Assembly (NCBI GenBank): GCA_036927565.1
Contig: JAYESD010000004.1
Location: 94,864,942-94,928,941, forward strand
Reading direction: 5' to 3'
Length of the DNA stretch: 64,000 bases
Source: Tuctoria greenei
Taxonomy: Eukaryota; Streptophyta; Magnoliopsida; Poales; Poaceae
This document shows positions 10,377 to 20,491 of this stretch, piece after piece. Each line of letters opens with the position of its first letter. Position 1 is the stretch's first letter. The notes under the pieces are model-generated. The model was not told the DNA's origin. It was given only the letters and a program-made list of their open reading frames with translations, and searched no databases. Position numbers and translations under genes: made by a program.

Positions 10377-10869
10377 AATGATGAGAGCATGCACATTATT
10401 ATTGCACCTACAATCATGACGCAATGTTTATTTGTTTGGGATCCTAGATCAAGTGAATGTGCACTCTTATTTGATGGACAATATCAAGATGGCGCACTAT
10501 GTCGTCCACCACCTTGGCCTCCTCCATTCTTACATATAAGAAGATTTGATGGTGTTGAACATTTGGACAAACACATGAGAGGAGATGAACTTGAGTCAAA
10601 GACGACTCCAATTCAAGAATAAGAGGATGATGAGGACATCACTTCTATGGATACAAACAACACTCTATTGAACATACAAGATGCAATCAATAGAGTTCAT
10701 ACACAACATTTAATTTCAGAGGTGAGCTCGTTCTTATATGTTTTGTTATATGTTTTTGAGCATAGATTGATACCTAATGATTTAATTGTGATTAGGATTC
10801 ATGGAGAGGTTCAAGGAGTAGTTGTAGGAAGTATTAGGGACGTGGAGAACCAGAGAATTCATTCACAGA

Positions 10870-11533
10870 AGATGGAAACCGAACCAAACTCAAAATCATA
10901 TCCAACTCGGAGTTCAGGAGCAGTACGTACTAAAATGGACGCCCAGGATGCATAAGAACTCCGTTTTGAACGTTCTACATATGCACGGAAAGGGGAGAGG
11001 ACAACCTTTCCAATGGATCCGGTCCCATGTCAAAATTTCTACGGAGTGGACGGGAATCGTCGAAACAAAAGCAAGTACAGAATCTGTCAGGGTGCTGCGC
11101 CACCATATTGGGCCATTGGGCCATGTATCAAGTCTAAGTCCATTATTTTTGTATATTAGGGTTAGGTCACGACACCAACACCCCCTTGGACGTCCTCCCA
11201 CCTATATATACTCCATAGTGGTCGCCATGAACAATTGGGTTTTGCTTAGATCAATAATATCGCCATTCTTCGGTTTGTGAAACCCCAACTTCGCGATTTC
11301 AGATCGTGTCTACCTTGTTCTTGCTTGTGTTCTCGGTTGCACTTGCAAGGATTAGCCTTCTTGGCGAGGTCAATCGTGTGAAGCACGGTTGATAACCAAC
11401 GGGGCGTTGGTGTAGTGATTGTAGAGGTTTTTCGTGTTCTACTTGAGAGCCTCGGATCATCAACGTCGAGATCTCCATCAATCGACTTACCCATTACCTT
11501 TCAGAAGATCGGGCTTAAACCTTTTTCTCATCA
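10870..11533 (+). repeat. P-family LTR in unit 2
   Basis: Its limits match those of unit 1 with a 1157-bp shift. The 3' terminus TCATCA ends at 11533 and abuts unit 3 directly. Confidence 0.6.
11203..11210 (+). promoter_or_regulatory. TATA box in P LTR, unit 2
   Basis: TATATATA sits in the same context and exactly 1157 bp after the copy at 10046. Confidence 0.6.
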
Positions 11534-12026
11534 AATGATGAGAGCATGCACATTATTATTGCACCTACAATCATGATACAATGTTTATTTGTTTGAGATC
11601 CTGGATCAAGTGAATGTGCACTCTTATTTGATGGACAAGATCAAGATGGCGCACTATGTCGTCCACCACCTTGGCCTCCTCCATTTTTACATATAAGAAG
11701 ATTTGATGGTGTTGAACATTTGGTCCAACACATGAGAGGAGATGAACTTGAGTCGAAGACGACTCCAATTCAAGAAGAAGAGGATGATGATGACATCACT
11801 TCTATGGATACAAACAACACTCCATTGAACATGCAAGTTGCAATCAATAGAGTTCATACACAACATTTAATTTCAGAGGTGAGCTCGTTCTTATATGTTT
11901 TGTTATATGTTTTTGAGCATAGATTGCTACCTAATGATTTAATTTTGATTAGGATCTATAGAGAAGTTCAAGGAGTAGTTGGAGGAAGTATTAGGGACGT
12001 GGAGGACCAGAGAATTCGTTCAAAGA

Positions 12027-12634
12027 AGATGGAAACCAAACCAAACTCAAAATCGTATCCAACTCGGAGTCCAGGAGCAGTGTGCGCTAAAACGGACGTC
12101 CAGGATACATACGAACTCTGTTTTGAACGTTCTACATATGCACAGAAAGGGGAGAGGACAACCTTTCCAATGGCGCCGGTCCCATGTCAAAATTTCTTGG
12201 TAGTCGATGGGAATCTTCAAAACAAAATCAAGTACAGAATCTGTCAGGGTGCTGCGCCACCGTATTGGGCCATTGGGCCATGTATCAAGTCTAAGTCCAT
12301 TATTTTTGTATATTAGGGTTAGGTCACGACCCCAACACCCCCTTGGACGTCCACCCACCTATATATACTCCATAGTAGCCGCCATGAACAATTGGGTTTT
12401 GCTTAGATCAATAATATTGCCGTTCTTCTGTTTGTGAAACCCCAACTTCGTGATTTTAGATCGTGTCTATCTTGTTTTTGCTTGTGTTCTCGGTTGCACT
12501 TGTAGGGATTATCCTTCTTGGCGAGGTCAATCGTGTGAAGCACGGTTGATAACCAACGGAGTGGTGGTGTAGTGATTGCATGGGTTTTTCGTGTTCTACT
12601 CGAGAGCCTCGGATCATCACCAATTTTTCTCATC
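12027..12634 (+). repeat. P2 5' LTR
   Basis: It is homologous to the two preceding LTRs but lacks about 56 bases before the terminus. It ends ...TTTTTCTCATCA and the primer site follows after two bases. Confidence 0.7.
12360..12367 (+). promoter_or_regulatory. TATA box in P2 5' LTR
   Basis: This is the third TATATATA at the same spacing. It is the one positioned to drive a P2 transcript. Confidence 0.6.
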
Positions 12635-12636
12635 AA

Positions 12637-12646
12637 TTGGTATCAG
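12637..12646 (+). other. P2 primer-binding site (tRNA-Met type)
   Basis: TGGTATCAGA lies two bases after the LTR end. It matches the first ten bases of the usual plant initiator tRNA-Met site TGGTATCAGAGC. Confidence 0.85.
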
Positions 12647-13835
12647 ATTTCCAGGTTGCCCATTAGGTAATTCATCTATCCATTAGATTAGTTTTGTTTT
12701 CCATACCTAGAGTCCACAAAAAAGCCACAATGAACTTGTAGTTTAGTACATCTGTTCATTACTTTGTCCAAACCACTATTGAGCCTTTGCAACTTTCATT
12801 TTCATTTTAGTTTTGTTGAGTTTGTGTCCGTTGTTGAGTCATATTGCTGGTTTAGAAAGTGTTTTTGGTCTTAGTTTGAGTTTTGCATTGTGTGATTCAT
12901 CCCTTTGAATCACGTCATCATGCCCATATTAGATTCATCTCTATCCAGTTCGGTATTTTCATCATATCTCGCTCATATGAACTTGAATTTTGTTGTTCTT
13001 GTACTTTCTGGAAAGATTAAGAAGTTCTCTATAACTTTTGTATTCATCAGTTGCCCATAAAATAGAGTTATCAAGGTCAAATTTGCATTATATATTAATC
13101 TGTTATTGATCTTGAAATTCTGAACAGTCTGTATTTCAGGGGCAATATCTCCCATTGTTCTTATCCAAAATAGATTTCCATATACTGAAATTAAAGAGGA
13201 GAGATAGATCTATAATATTTATGTTCAAAGTTTTTAGATTTGGGGCCTATAAAGGTATTTAATTGTCCTTAGAACGCTGAGCAGAAAATCTGTAACAGAC
13301 CTACGAGATATCTTTGAGTGTTTGCATTGTGTTCTTCTTTTGCAGCACATTCTGAAAAAAAAAGAAAAAAGAAAAAGGCAAGCACAAAACAAGATACAAA
13401 ATCCGCACAAAAAAAGGAGAAAAAAAAAACAACAAAAAAACAGAAGTGCTTGCATTCTTTGTGTCATCTAGTTTTGTCTCATGTCTTGCTAGCTTGAACT
13501 ACTAGGAACACATTTAGGCCAGCAACTTTGACAAATACTTTGGACACTTATTCAACTTTACTATCTGATTGCATTATTGCTAATCCTTGCTACATATAAT
13601 TGCCATCCAAGCTACACCTTACTCTTGAGCAGAATCGATACACCTTTGCAATCATCCCACGCTTCATTGGTTTCTTCATACCGTCCACCGTTTGCCATCT
13701 GCAGTGTCGGTAAGAACACTTGTAAGAGCGTGGTAAGACGCTTGAGAGTGTGTGATTCCACTTCCACTTTTCCATTATCCTTTGTAGTTGATAGGGATAA
13801 CATATTTTTTTGTTGTCTTTTGTTTGCTACTAACA
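12647..13835 (+). other. P2 untranslated leader
   Basis: About 1.2 kb without a gene separate the primer site from the ORF start. Bases 12960-13090 hold phrases (ATATCTCGCTCATATGAACTT, CTTTCTGGAAAGATT) like the degenerate repeats in the giant L element. An A-rich tract lies at 13351-13443. The end (from about 13731) is shared with P1 and with the leader of G. Element G has a leader of equal length. Confidence 0.75.
13351..13443 (+). repeat. A-rich low-complexity tract
   Basis: Runs of A are broken by single G or C over about 90 bases within the P2 leader. There is no coding sense. Confidence 0.85.
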
Positions 13836-15702
13836 ATGTCAGGTAAAAGCAAGAATCATGCTTTATATGCTGAGATATTTGACATGATGAAGACGACAAT
13901 GAAGTTGCTCACTCAAAATCAAACATCAATCAAGGTTTCAAATGACATTCAGACCACCTTTACAACACCTTCCATAAGAAGTAATTACATTCTCCCATCT
14001 CTTCCTTCTTATGATGGTTTTGGTTACGATGAATATATTGCTTGAGAAATAGAGTTGGATAAAATTTTTGGACAATGTCATTTGTGTGAAAAAAGAAAGA
14101 TTAGAAATGTTGCAAGTGCATTAGTAGGTTGTGCATTGACTTGGTGGAACAACTTAAGTGATTTAGAAAGACCTCGAACATGGAAATATATGAAAATTCT
14201 TATGCGAGAAACTTTTGCTAATGTATCTAATTGTAAAGATGAAATACATGAACTTGAGAAGAATTTTCTTGTTGTACCTTCTCCTTTGCCTAACCTTTTG
14301 CAGGAACATGAACAAATAAATGTAGATACAAATGAGAGTGAGGTGTTGAACAACTCTTCTGAAATTTTTGATGAATCAACTTATAATGCATTTGAATTTC
14401 TTGCTGAAAATGAGAGTAGTGTTAATGGACAATGCTATACAGTTAACCAAGGTATGACATTTTCAGATGTGCTGAATATTGCTACCAATCATACTATCGA
14501 TGAGCAGCAACAAGATGAACCTTTTCATAATGCACCTTTGCCATTAGTTTATTTTCCTACTGATTCTTACAACAAAAATGAGTTGTGTGCTGATAATTAT
14601 ATTGTACCTATGCTAGAACAACCAAATGAATTTGATACTTTATCACTCACTTGTGCTGAAATTAAGCATTTGATCCCAACTACATGTGAAAATGATGAGC
14701 TGAAATTTTTGTCTTCTCTAAACACTTTGGGTTATATTGAATTTGACACTCTTTGTGATCTAAATATTGTAGAGAGGAGAATATTTTCACAATCTGAATT
14801 GCCTTTATTAAGTAGAAATATTTTTCAAGCTATAGGCAACTATGAAGATAGTGGTGAATTTATGGTGCATAAAGTTTACATATGTTCAAATCTGCAAGCT
14901 CCTTTTGTGCTGCAACAACATGGTGAAATGAATGGATGCAAAAACACTAATAATGTATTGTCAAGATTTTCTAGCATTTTTTATTGCAGAAAGGACAACA
15001 AATAAAAAAGAAGCATTGTTCACTGCGGTTGTGCAATATGGACAGTGTTCATTCTACCCCAAAGTAATCCTTTTTCCTGGACATACGAGCAAGCCAACGA
15101 CGACTTGTCATAAAGAAGGGGAGAATGATGATATCATGCATATTATTATTGCACGTACAAACATGACACAATGTTTATTTGTTTGGGATCCTAGCTCAAG
15201 TGAATGTGCATTCTTATTTGATGGACAATATCAAGATGGCGCACTATGTCGTCCACCACCTTGGCCTCCTCCATTCATGCATACAAGAAGATTTGATGGC
15301 GTTGCACATTTGGACCAACACATGAGAGGAGATGAACTTGAGTCGAGGACTACTCCAATTCAAGAAGGGGAGGATGATGAGGACATCACTTCTATGGATA
15401 CAAACAACACTTCATTGAACATACGAGATGCAATCAATAGAGTTCATACACAACAATTAATTTTAGAGGTGAGCTCGTTCTTATATGTTTCGTTATATGT
15501 TTTTGACTATAGATTGCTACCTAATGATTTAATTGTGATTAGGATTCATGGAGAGGTTCAAAGAGTACTTGGAGGAAGTATTAGGGACGTGGAAGACCAG
15601 AGAATTCGTTCAAAGAAGATGGAAACCGACCCCAACTCAAAATCGTGTCCAACTCAGAGTCTAGGAGAAGTACGCACTAAAACAGACGCCCAGGACGCAT
15701 AG
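13836..15702 (+). pseudogene. P2 ORF: best copy of the unknown non-autonomous Gypsy ORF
   Basis: From ATG 13836 the frame runs to 15005 with one in-frame stop (TGA 14043, where P1 has TGG). A frameshift near 14990 then leads into the frame that ends at 15702. In order it holds a gag-like N-terminus (about 100 residues, including LTWWNNL), an unknown region (about 14250-15120), and the pol tail with DELESRTTPIQEGEDDEDI, which matches the tail of G (31395-31153). The last roughly 85 bases read into the LTR. No zinc knuckle, protease, RT or integrase motif is present. A single ORF of about 620 codons in an intact parent is inference. P1 and P2 differ by more amino-acid-changing than silent changes in the middle region, so recent constraint is not evident. 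Confidence 0.7.
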
Positions 15703-15876
15703 GAACTCTGTTTTGGACGTTCCACATATGCACTGAAAGGGGAGATGATAAACTTTACAATGGAGCTGCTCTCATATCAAAATTCCTTCAGGGTCATCGG
15801 AATTGTCGAAACAATATCGAGTACAGAATATGTCACGGTGCTGCGCCACCGTATTGGGCCATTGGGCCTTGTATCA
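15617..15876 (+). repeat. P2 3' LTR, truncated
   Basis: It is homologous to the start of the P LTR, up to the block reading GGGCCATTGGGCC. At 15877 it stops abruptly and sequence in the opposite orientation begins. Confidence 0.7.
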
Positions 15877-16120
15877 TGATGAGAAAAATTGGTCCCGATC
15901 TTCCGAAAGGTAATGGATAAGTCGATTGATGGAGATCCTGACGTTGATGATCCGAAGCTCTCGAGTAGAACACGAAAAACCATTGCAATCACTACACCAC
16001 CGCTCTGTTGGTTATCAACCGTGCTTCACACGATTGACCTCGCCAAGAAGGCTAATCCCTGCAAGTGCAACCGAGAACAGAAGCAAGAACGTAAGAAGTG
16101 CAAGAAGTCGATTGATGGAG
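15877..16120 (-). repeat. Inverted P-family LTR fragment
   Basis: Bases 15877-16090 are the reverse complement of about 12460-12634 and start exactly at the LTR terminus (TGATGAGAAAAA, the complement of ...CTCATCA). The next roughly 30 bases repeat a short piece of the same LTR (AAGTCGATTGATGGAG) before Tat-B sequence begins, and look like filler at a break. Confidence 0.75.
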
Positions 16121-19100
16121 TTCTATTATTTTGTGAAGCGCAAGAAGTGCCCGTACAAGTACTTGCGGTCATTCCCTTCTGGCAAGGTGGACGATTGGAA
16201 GAAGGATTGGATTGTCATCAGGGTGGAGGAGCATGAGAAGCTGGAGCTACCCGAAGGCCTCCCCAACGTCGACACTGTAGCTTGGAGTGAAGTTCCGATG
16301 CTATTGGACGCCTTCAACCCTGCTCTGACCAGGATCCGCCAATGTGTGGAGGGAGGGGTGACTCCTCAGGCGGTATTCTGCAACTTCCTGGTCAACAGGT
16401 GGGCTCCGCTGAAGAAGAGGGAGAAGCTCGCCTGGGCCCTCAATAGCATGATGGACGATGATCAGATCGAGACCGGTTTGAAGTCCAACATGGAAGGTGC
16501 ATCTTTGGAGTTTCACCTTAAGAAGTTCTAGCCCGGCATCGACGTCAAGGGTGATGACTTGACTTCGCCGGAGGCTTTCCTCCCTCTGAGCATGGAGGCG
16601 GAGTTCAGCAGGGAGCTCCGGCGGAAGGTTCCAGTGCTTGATGACCTCGGTGAAGTTGAGAGGCGTTTGACCACCGGGTTGGCGATCCTCGGAGCTTCCG
16701 AGGGTGGTCCCCCTTCCGCCCTAAGACAAAGAGTTGAAGTCGCGGGCAAGCGTAAAGAATTGGCTGAGCCCTCGAGCCGTAAGAGGAAGTTGAAGCACTC
16801 TGACGGGAGGTCCGTCAGACTTGCTCCTTTTGCAGCAGCTCCTTCTTCCTGGAGGGGAAGGTCTTCAACAGCGGCAACCACCCCAGGATTGACATCTCCC
16901 CGGGATGCTAGCTCCGGCCATGTGGCTCCGGTACCAGGGCCTGCTGAGGGCTCCAGGTCCGGGGGTCCTTCTCAGTCGAGAGGGGCCTCAAACAAGGTGA
17001 CGTCAACGGCAGCAGCAAGCTCCACGGAACCTTTTGGAGCTACCACGCCAGTGGCGACAGGGTCCGGCCCCGAGCGTCCCGGGAAAAGGTTCCGCGCTAG
17101 CTGGAGCGGAAGCCTTCCAAGGTAAATTTGGTTTTTTACCTCAGTTGGTTGTTTTTGCTGTAATCATGTTTTGAGTTTCCTTGTCCTTCATCCGTAGGGT
17201 CCCCAGGAATGGGGCTGAAGCTCATTTTCCTGCAGCAGCAGCTGTAGCTGTGCAGACGGAGGCTCCAGCTTCAATCCTAGCACCGCCCTAGGTGGTGGCT
17301 GAGGTCGCGGCAGCCTCGGTGCCGACTGTCGTGGTCCTGCACCTCGACTCAACTCCTGAAGCTCCTGTGGTAGTGCCAGACCACGGGAATGAAGATGTAC
17401 CAGCGGCACTAGCCACGGAGGTTGAAGCTCCGGGTTTGGATGCTGAGATGATGGACACTCCAGCCTCAGAGCCGGAGGTAGCTGCAGTCCCGGCCCTAGA
17501 GCTGGACATTGTTGAAGACCCAGCAGTGGAGCCGATGGTTGAAGAAGCCTCGGCGATAGAGTCGGTGGTTGATGAAGTTCCGGCGCCTGTTCCGGTCGTC
17601 GAAGAAGTTATGGCGCCTAAGCTGGTTGCTGCAGAAGTTCCGGGTGCCCGAGCCCATGACGGTCGAAGTGTCAGTGCCTGAGCCGGTGATGGAGGAGGCG
17701 CCAGCGTCGGAGCCGGAAGTGGCTTCAGTCCCGGCCGAACCTTGAACACCTACTTCAGAGGTGGTGGTCCCGGAGGTGCCCGCGCCTGAGCCAGGGTGCC
17801 AAGATGAAGCTGCCGGCCCCCCGCTTGAGGGACCAGTTGTTGATGACTTGGCGGCAGAACCTTAGGAGCAAGCTCTGGAGGTCGAAATTTCTGTTGCAGG
17901 ACCTTCCTCGGCGGCAGCTGAGGCTATCCTGGAGGGCGGCCCTAGTGTCGTGGAAGCTCAGGGGACTGCTCTTGTAGAGTCGAACTCGATTTTTTTCATG
18001 GAGAAACCGCTAGGTCCAGCGGAGAGGACCCCGGCAGGTTCGTAGTCGATCCCTCTGTCGTTGTCTATCGACAATGCCTACTCTAGTATTCGTCAAGTGC
18101 AGCTGGCCTTCTACCACGACAGTAAGGCCCTCGAGGAGGAGTGCCAAACCATTAGGAGGTGGCGCAACCGGATCCAATTCGAGACCAAGCTGGCGCAAAC
18201 TAGGCTGGTTGACGACAGGGAGTGGGTGAAGAAAGAGAAGGCCCGGATGGAGTACTGGGGCTAGCTGCTAGACGAGAGGGAAAGCATGGTGTGATCCCTT
18301 GACAACTTGTCTCGTGCCATCCATGAACAGGCCGTAGCTGCTAATAATGCAGCGAATGATCGCGAAGAGAGGCTCAGCGCCATCCATGACAGTCTTGTCA
18401 AGCGCTAGGAGGCTCTTGAGGAGCTGGAGAAAAAGCTCGAAGATGAAGAGCAAAAACTCCTAGAGCTGTGGGATGACCTCGTGAAGAGGGAGGAGGAGCT
18501 CATTCAGAGGCTAACTCTGGGTGACAAGAGTCTCACGGAGTGCACCAAGACCTCCACGAGAAGGAGGAGAAGAAGGCCTGGCAGCAAGGACAAGACCTCC
18601 AGAAGAGGGAGGATGAAATTGCTGCCAGGGAGAAGAAGGTGCGGGTCCGTGAGAAGGACTTGGTCAACCGCCGGAACAAGATCCACTGCTAGGAGGAGGA
18701 GCTCAGTAAACTCGAAAGGCAGGTTGCTGAAAAGATTCAGCAGAACGCCAAAGAGGTTGAGCGCCTTGCCCGGGAGAATTCGGAGCTTGCGGCGACCAGA
18801 AGATCCTTGGAGGAGATGTGAGGCTCGAGGGCTGCGGACTACCAACATGTTTGGGACTTATTGGGAAAAGACAACGATGTGCTGACGCCAATGGGTTTTA
18901 GTCCCGTGTGTCCGGATGACCCGGAGCCAGATCTGGACCAAGAATTGCAAGCATTGAGCTCGGCGGGCAACAAGCCCACCAAGATGGGCGATGTCATCGC
19001 GGACCACCTGGAAACTGAAGGAAAATCCCTGGTGAAGAATGTCATAGTGTTCATGCTGACGTGTTACACAAGCCGGAACCCTCACATCCCACCCGGTGCT

Positions 19101-19190
19101 TGAAGGCCCCATCGACGGAGAGGGAGAAGCCGCCAAAGCCAGCGTGTCGGAGGTTGCCCAGAAGATCGCCTCATTCTTCCGTAGGGTCTA
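16121..19190 (+). pseudogene. Tat-B antisense ORF, truncated and broken
   Basis: It opens mid-domain at YYFVKRKKCPYKYLRSF, the point matching AYYFQRRTK in Tat-A, so the Transposase_28-like N-terminus is missing. The frame has a stop at 16529 and runs to the intron at 17122. Beyond it come an acidic stretch rich in Val, Pro and Glu (17292-17681) and a charged coiled-coil-like region (18061-18850) split by stops and shifts. The C-terminal piece (18861-19103, with DDPEPDLDQELQAL) follows. Its function is unknown. It shares order and intron position with the Tat-A copy. It converges on Tat-B pol with about 1.3 kb between them. Confidence 0.72.
17122..17197 (+). other. Intron of the Tat-B antisense ORF
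   Basis: The donor GTAAAT at 17122 and the acceptor CATCCGTAG ending at 17197 enclose 76 T-rich bases. The position matches the Tat-A intron, after a basic, Ser/Gly-rich exon end. Confidence 0.72.
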
Positions 19191-19960
19191 GGACTCTCTC
19201 TTTGTAGCTCTTGCTTGTATTCTCTCTTCTTTTTCTCCAATTTTGTAATCTCTTGTCTCCAGATGAATGAAATCCAATTTTTTTATGAATTACATTTTTT
19301 GTCTTCAACACCTTTGTTCCACTTGGCCCCCTGGTAGATGTACACAACTTGATTGTGAACGTGTACCAAGAGGATGTAGCACTTTGTTGAAGACTTGCGC
19401 ACTTCGAACTTGTAGAGCGTAGGTCTGAAGTCGCCAATAGTAGGGGCCCCCTGAGTTTGTCAGAGCTTAGTAGCTCTGGCAGTGACCCTTGTCAACGAGT
19501 AGAGCATCGAGGGTTAGTCCTCTGAGGTGTCAGAGCTTGGTAGCTCTGGTAGTGACCCCTATAAAACGCGGTGCGTCGACAGCAAACCCCGCTGGGGAGT
19601 CTTCCCACCATCTTTTCTTCATGTTGACGGCTGGCCCCCTAGCTTTACCGGAACTTAGTAGCTCCAGTGAAGCTCGCTATCAATGTTTGAAACATCGACT
19701 ACAAGCCACCTTAGGGGATGTCAGAGCTTTGGTAGCTCCGGTATCATTCACCATCATCATGAGATCTTTATTTTTCCTGCACACTAAAGTCAAGAAAAAC
19801 AGTAAAATCCATTTCCTATCTATAACTCAATTGCGACTTACTATTCCGGAGCAATCTTTAGGTCGAACGCAACTCTACATATAATCAAGTGCATTGGCTT
19901 GTTTCCTCTAGATCCGATCGTTTCTAGACTCGCCTTACTTCGGCCTGTTGGGGTGTAGGT

Positions 19961-20009
19961 AGAGTGGCATACTTAGGGTGCAGGACCAGGCCAAGTCGAT
20001 AGCACACTC
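19961..20009. other. Conserved hairpin, copy 3 (Tat-B)
   Basis: The core CTTAG (19972) pairs with CCAAG (to 19995) with one G-T-type change. The outer arms GAGTG (19962-19966) and CACTC (20005-20009) pair, with a bulge in between. Confidence 0.65.
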
Positions 20010-20263
20010 CGGACCTAGATTGGCTTGGCGGCATTCAGACAAGTAGACCATTAATATTGTTTCGACCCAGAAGAATTGACAATGCAACTCGAATTATATA
20101 TGAATTGGCCAAAATAAAGTTTCTTAAGAATTGCACAACTTTGTTATAGACAAGAAAGGGAAAAATAAAAAATATTGAGCCTCTACAAAATAAATGCACG
20201 TGGAGTTTGTTCTCACACAATGATGTCTTTCATTATAGGTCCGGGGTACAGGGGAAACAAGTA

Positions 20264-20296
20264 CACTCTTAGGGTACGGAACCAGGCTAAGTGTGT
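20264..20296. other. Conserved hairpin, copy 4 (Tat-B)
   Basis: The core CTTAG (20268) pairs with CTAAG (to 20291). The arms ACAC and GTGT extend the stem directly across one mismatched base pair. Confidence 0.65.
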
Positions 20297-20491
20297 TTCG
20301 TTTCTCATTTAACCCAAGGTAGCTAGCTACACTTTTAGTTCTGAGACTGTGACAAGTGTTGCCTCAACATTGCTGACCTTCTGGGGAAGGTCCGACTGTT
20401 CTCCCAAAGGAGCTACCCGACTTTGTACAATGACTCTATAACATACGTCTCATGTAACTACAGACTCACCTTCGTGATATTAAGCGTAGAA

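Larger units (their letters stand above)
9221..10377 (+). repeat. 1157-bp tandem unit, copy 1
   Basis: It begins at ATGATGAGAGCATGC and includes the end of the unknown ORF, the pol tail and a full LTR. The same start recurs at 10378 and 11535, exactly 1157 bp apart each time. The LTR end TCATCA runs straight into the next unit with no primer site between them. Confidence 0.9.
10378..11534 (+). repeat. 1157-bp tandem unit, copy 2
   Basis: It is nearly identical to copy 1 by eye. The CAAGAAGAAGAGG found in copies 1 and 3 is CAAGAATAAGAGG here (near 10615), which puts a stop in the tail reading frame. Confidence 0.9.
11535..12634 (+). repeat. 1157-bp tandem unit, copy 3 (ends in the P2 5' LTR)
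   Basis: It starts like the other two but is 1100 bp, because its LTR lacks about 56 bases near the 3' end. Unlike the first two it is followed by a primer-binding site, so its LTR serves as the 5' LTR of P2. Confidence 0.88.
19191..20491. other. Convergent spacer of Tat-B
   Basis: No gene is seen. Bases 19456-19755 carry four spaced copies of a degenerate motif, CAGAGCTT-GGTAGCTCTGGTAGTGACC, itself partly self-complementary (AGAGCT...AGCTCT). Two copies of the conserved Tat hairpin follow at 19961-20009 and 20264-20296. The layout matches the Tat-A spacer. Confidence 0.65.

Noticed and set aside
12637..12646. tRNA gene fragments at the TGGTATCAGA sites
   Set aside because: Only 10-12 bases match a tRNA 3' end and the position beside the LTR marks them as primer sites. 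No cloverleaf is present.
17288..17749. Minus-strand frame of 153 codons rich in Ser, Thr and Ala
   Set aside because: It is the shadow of the acidic Val/Pro/Glu repeat of the Tat-B antisense ORF on the plus strand.
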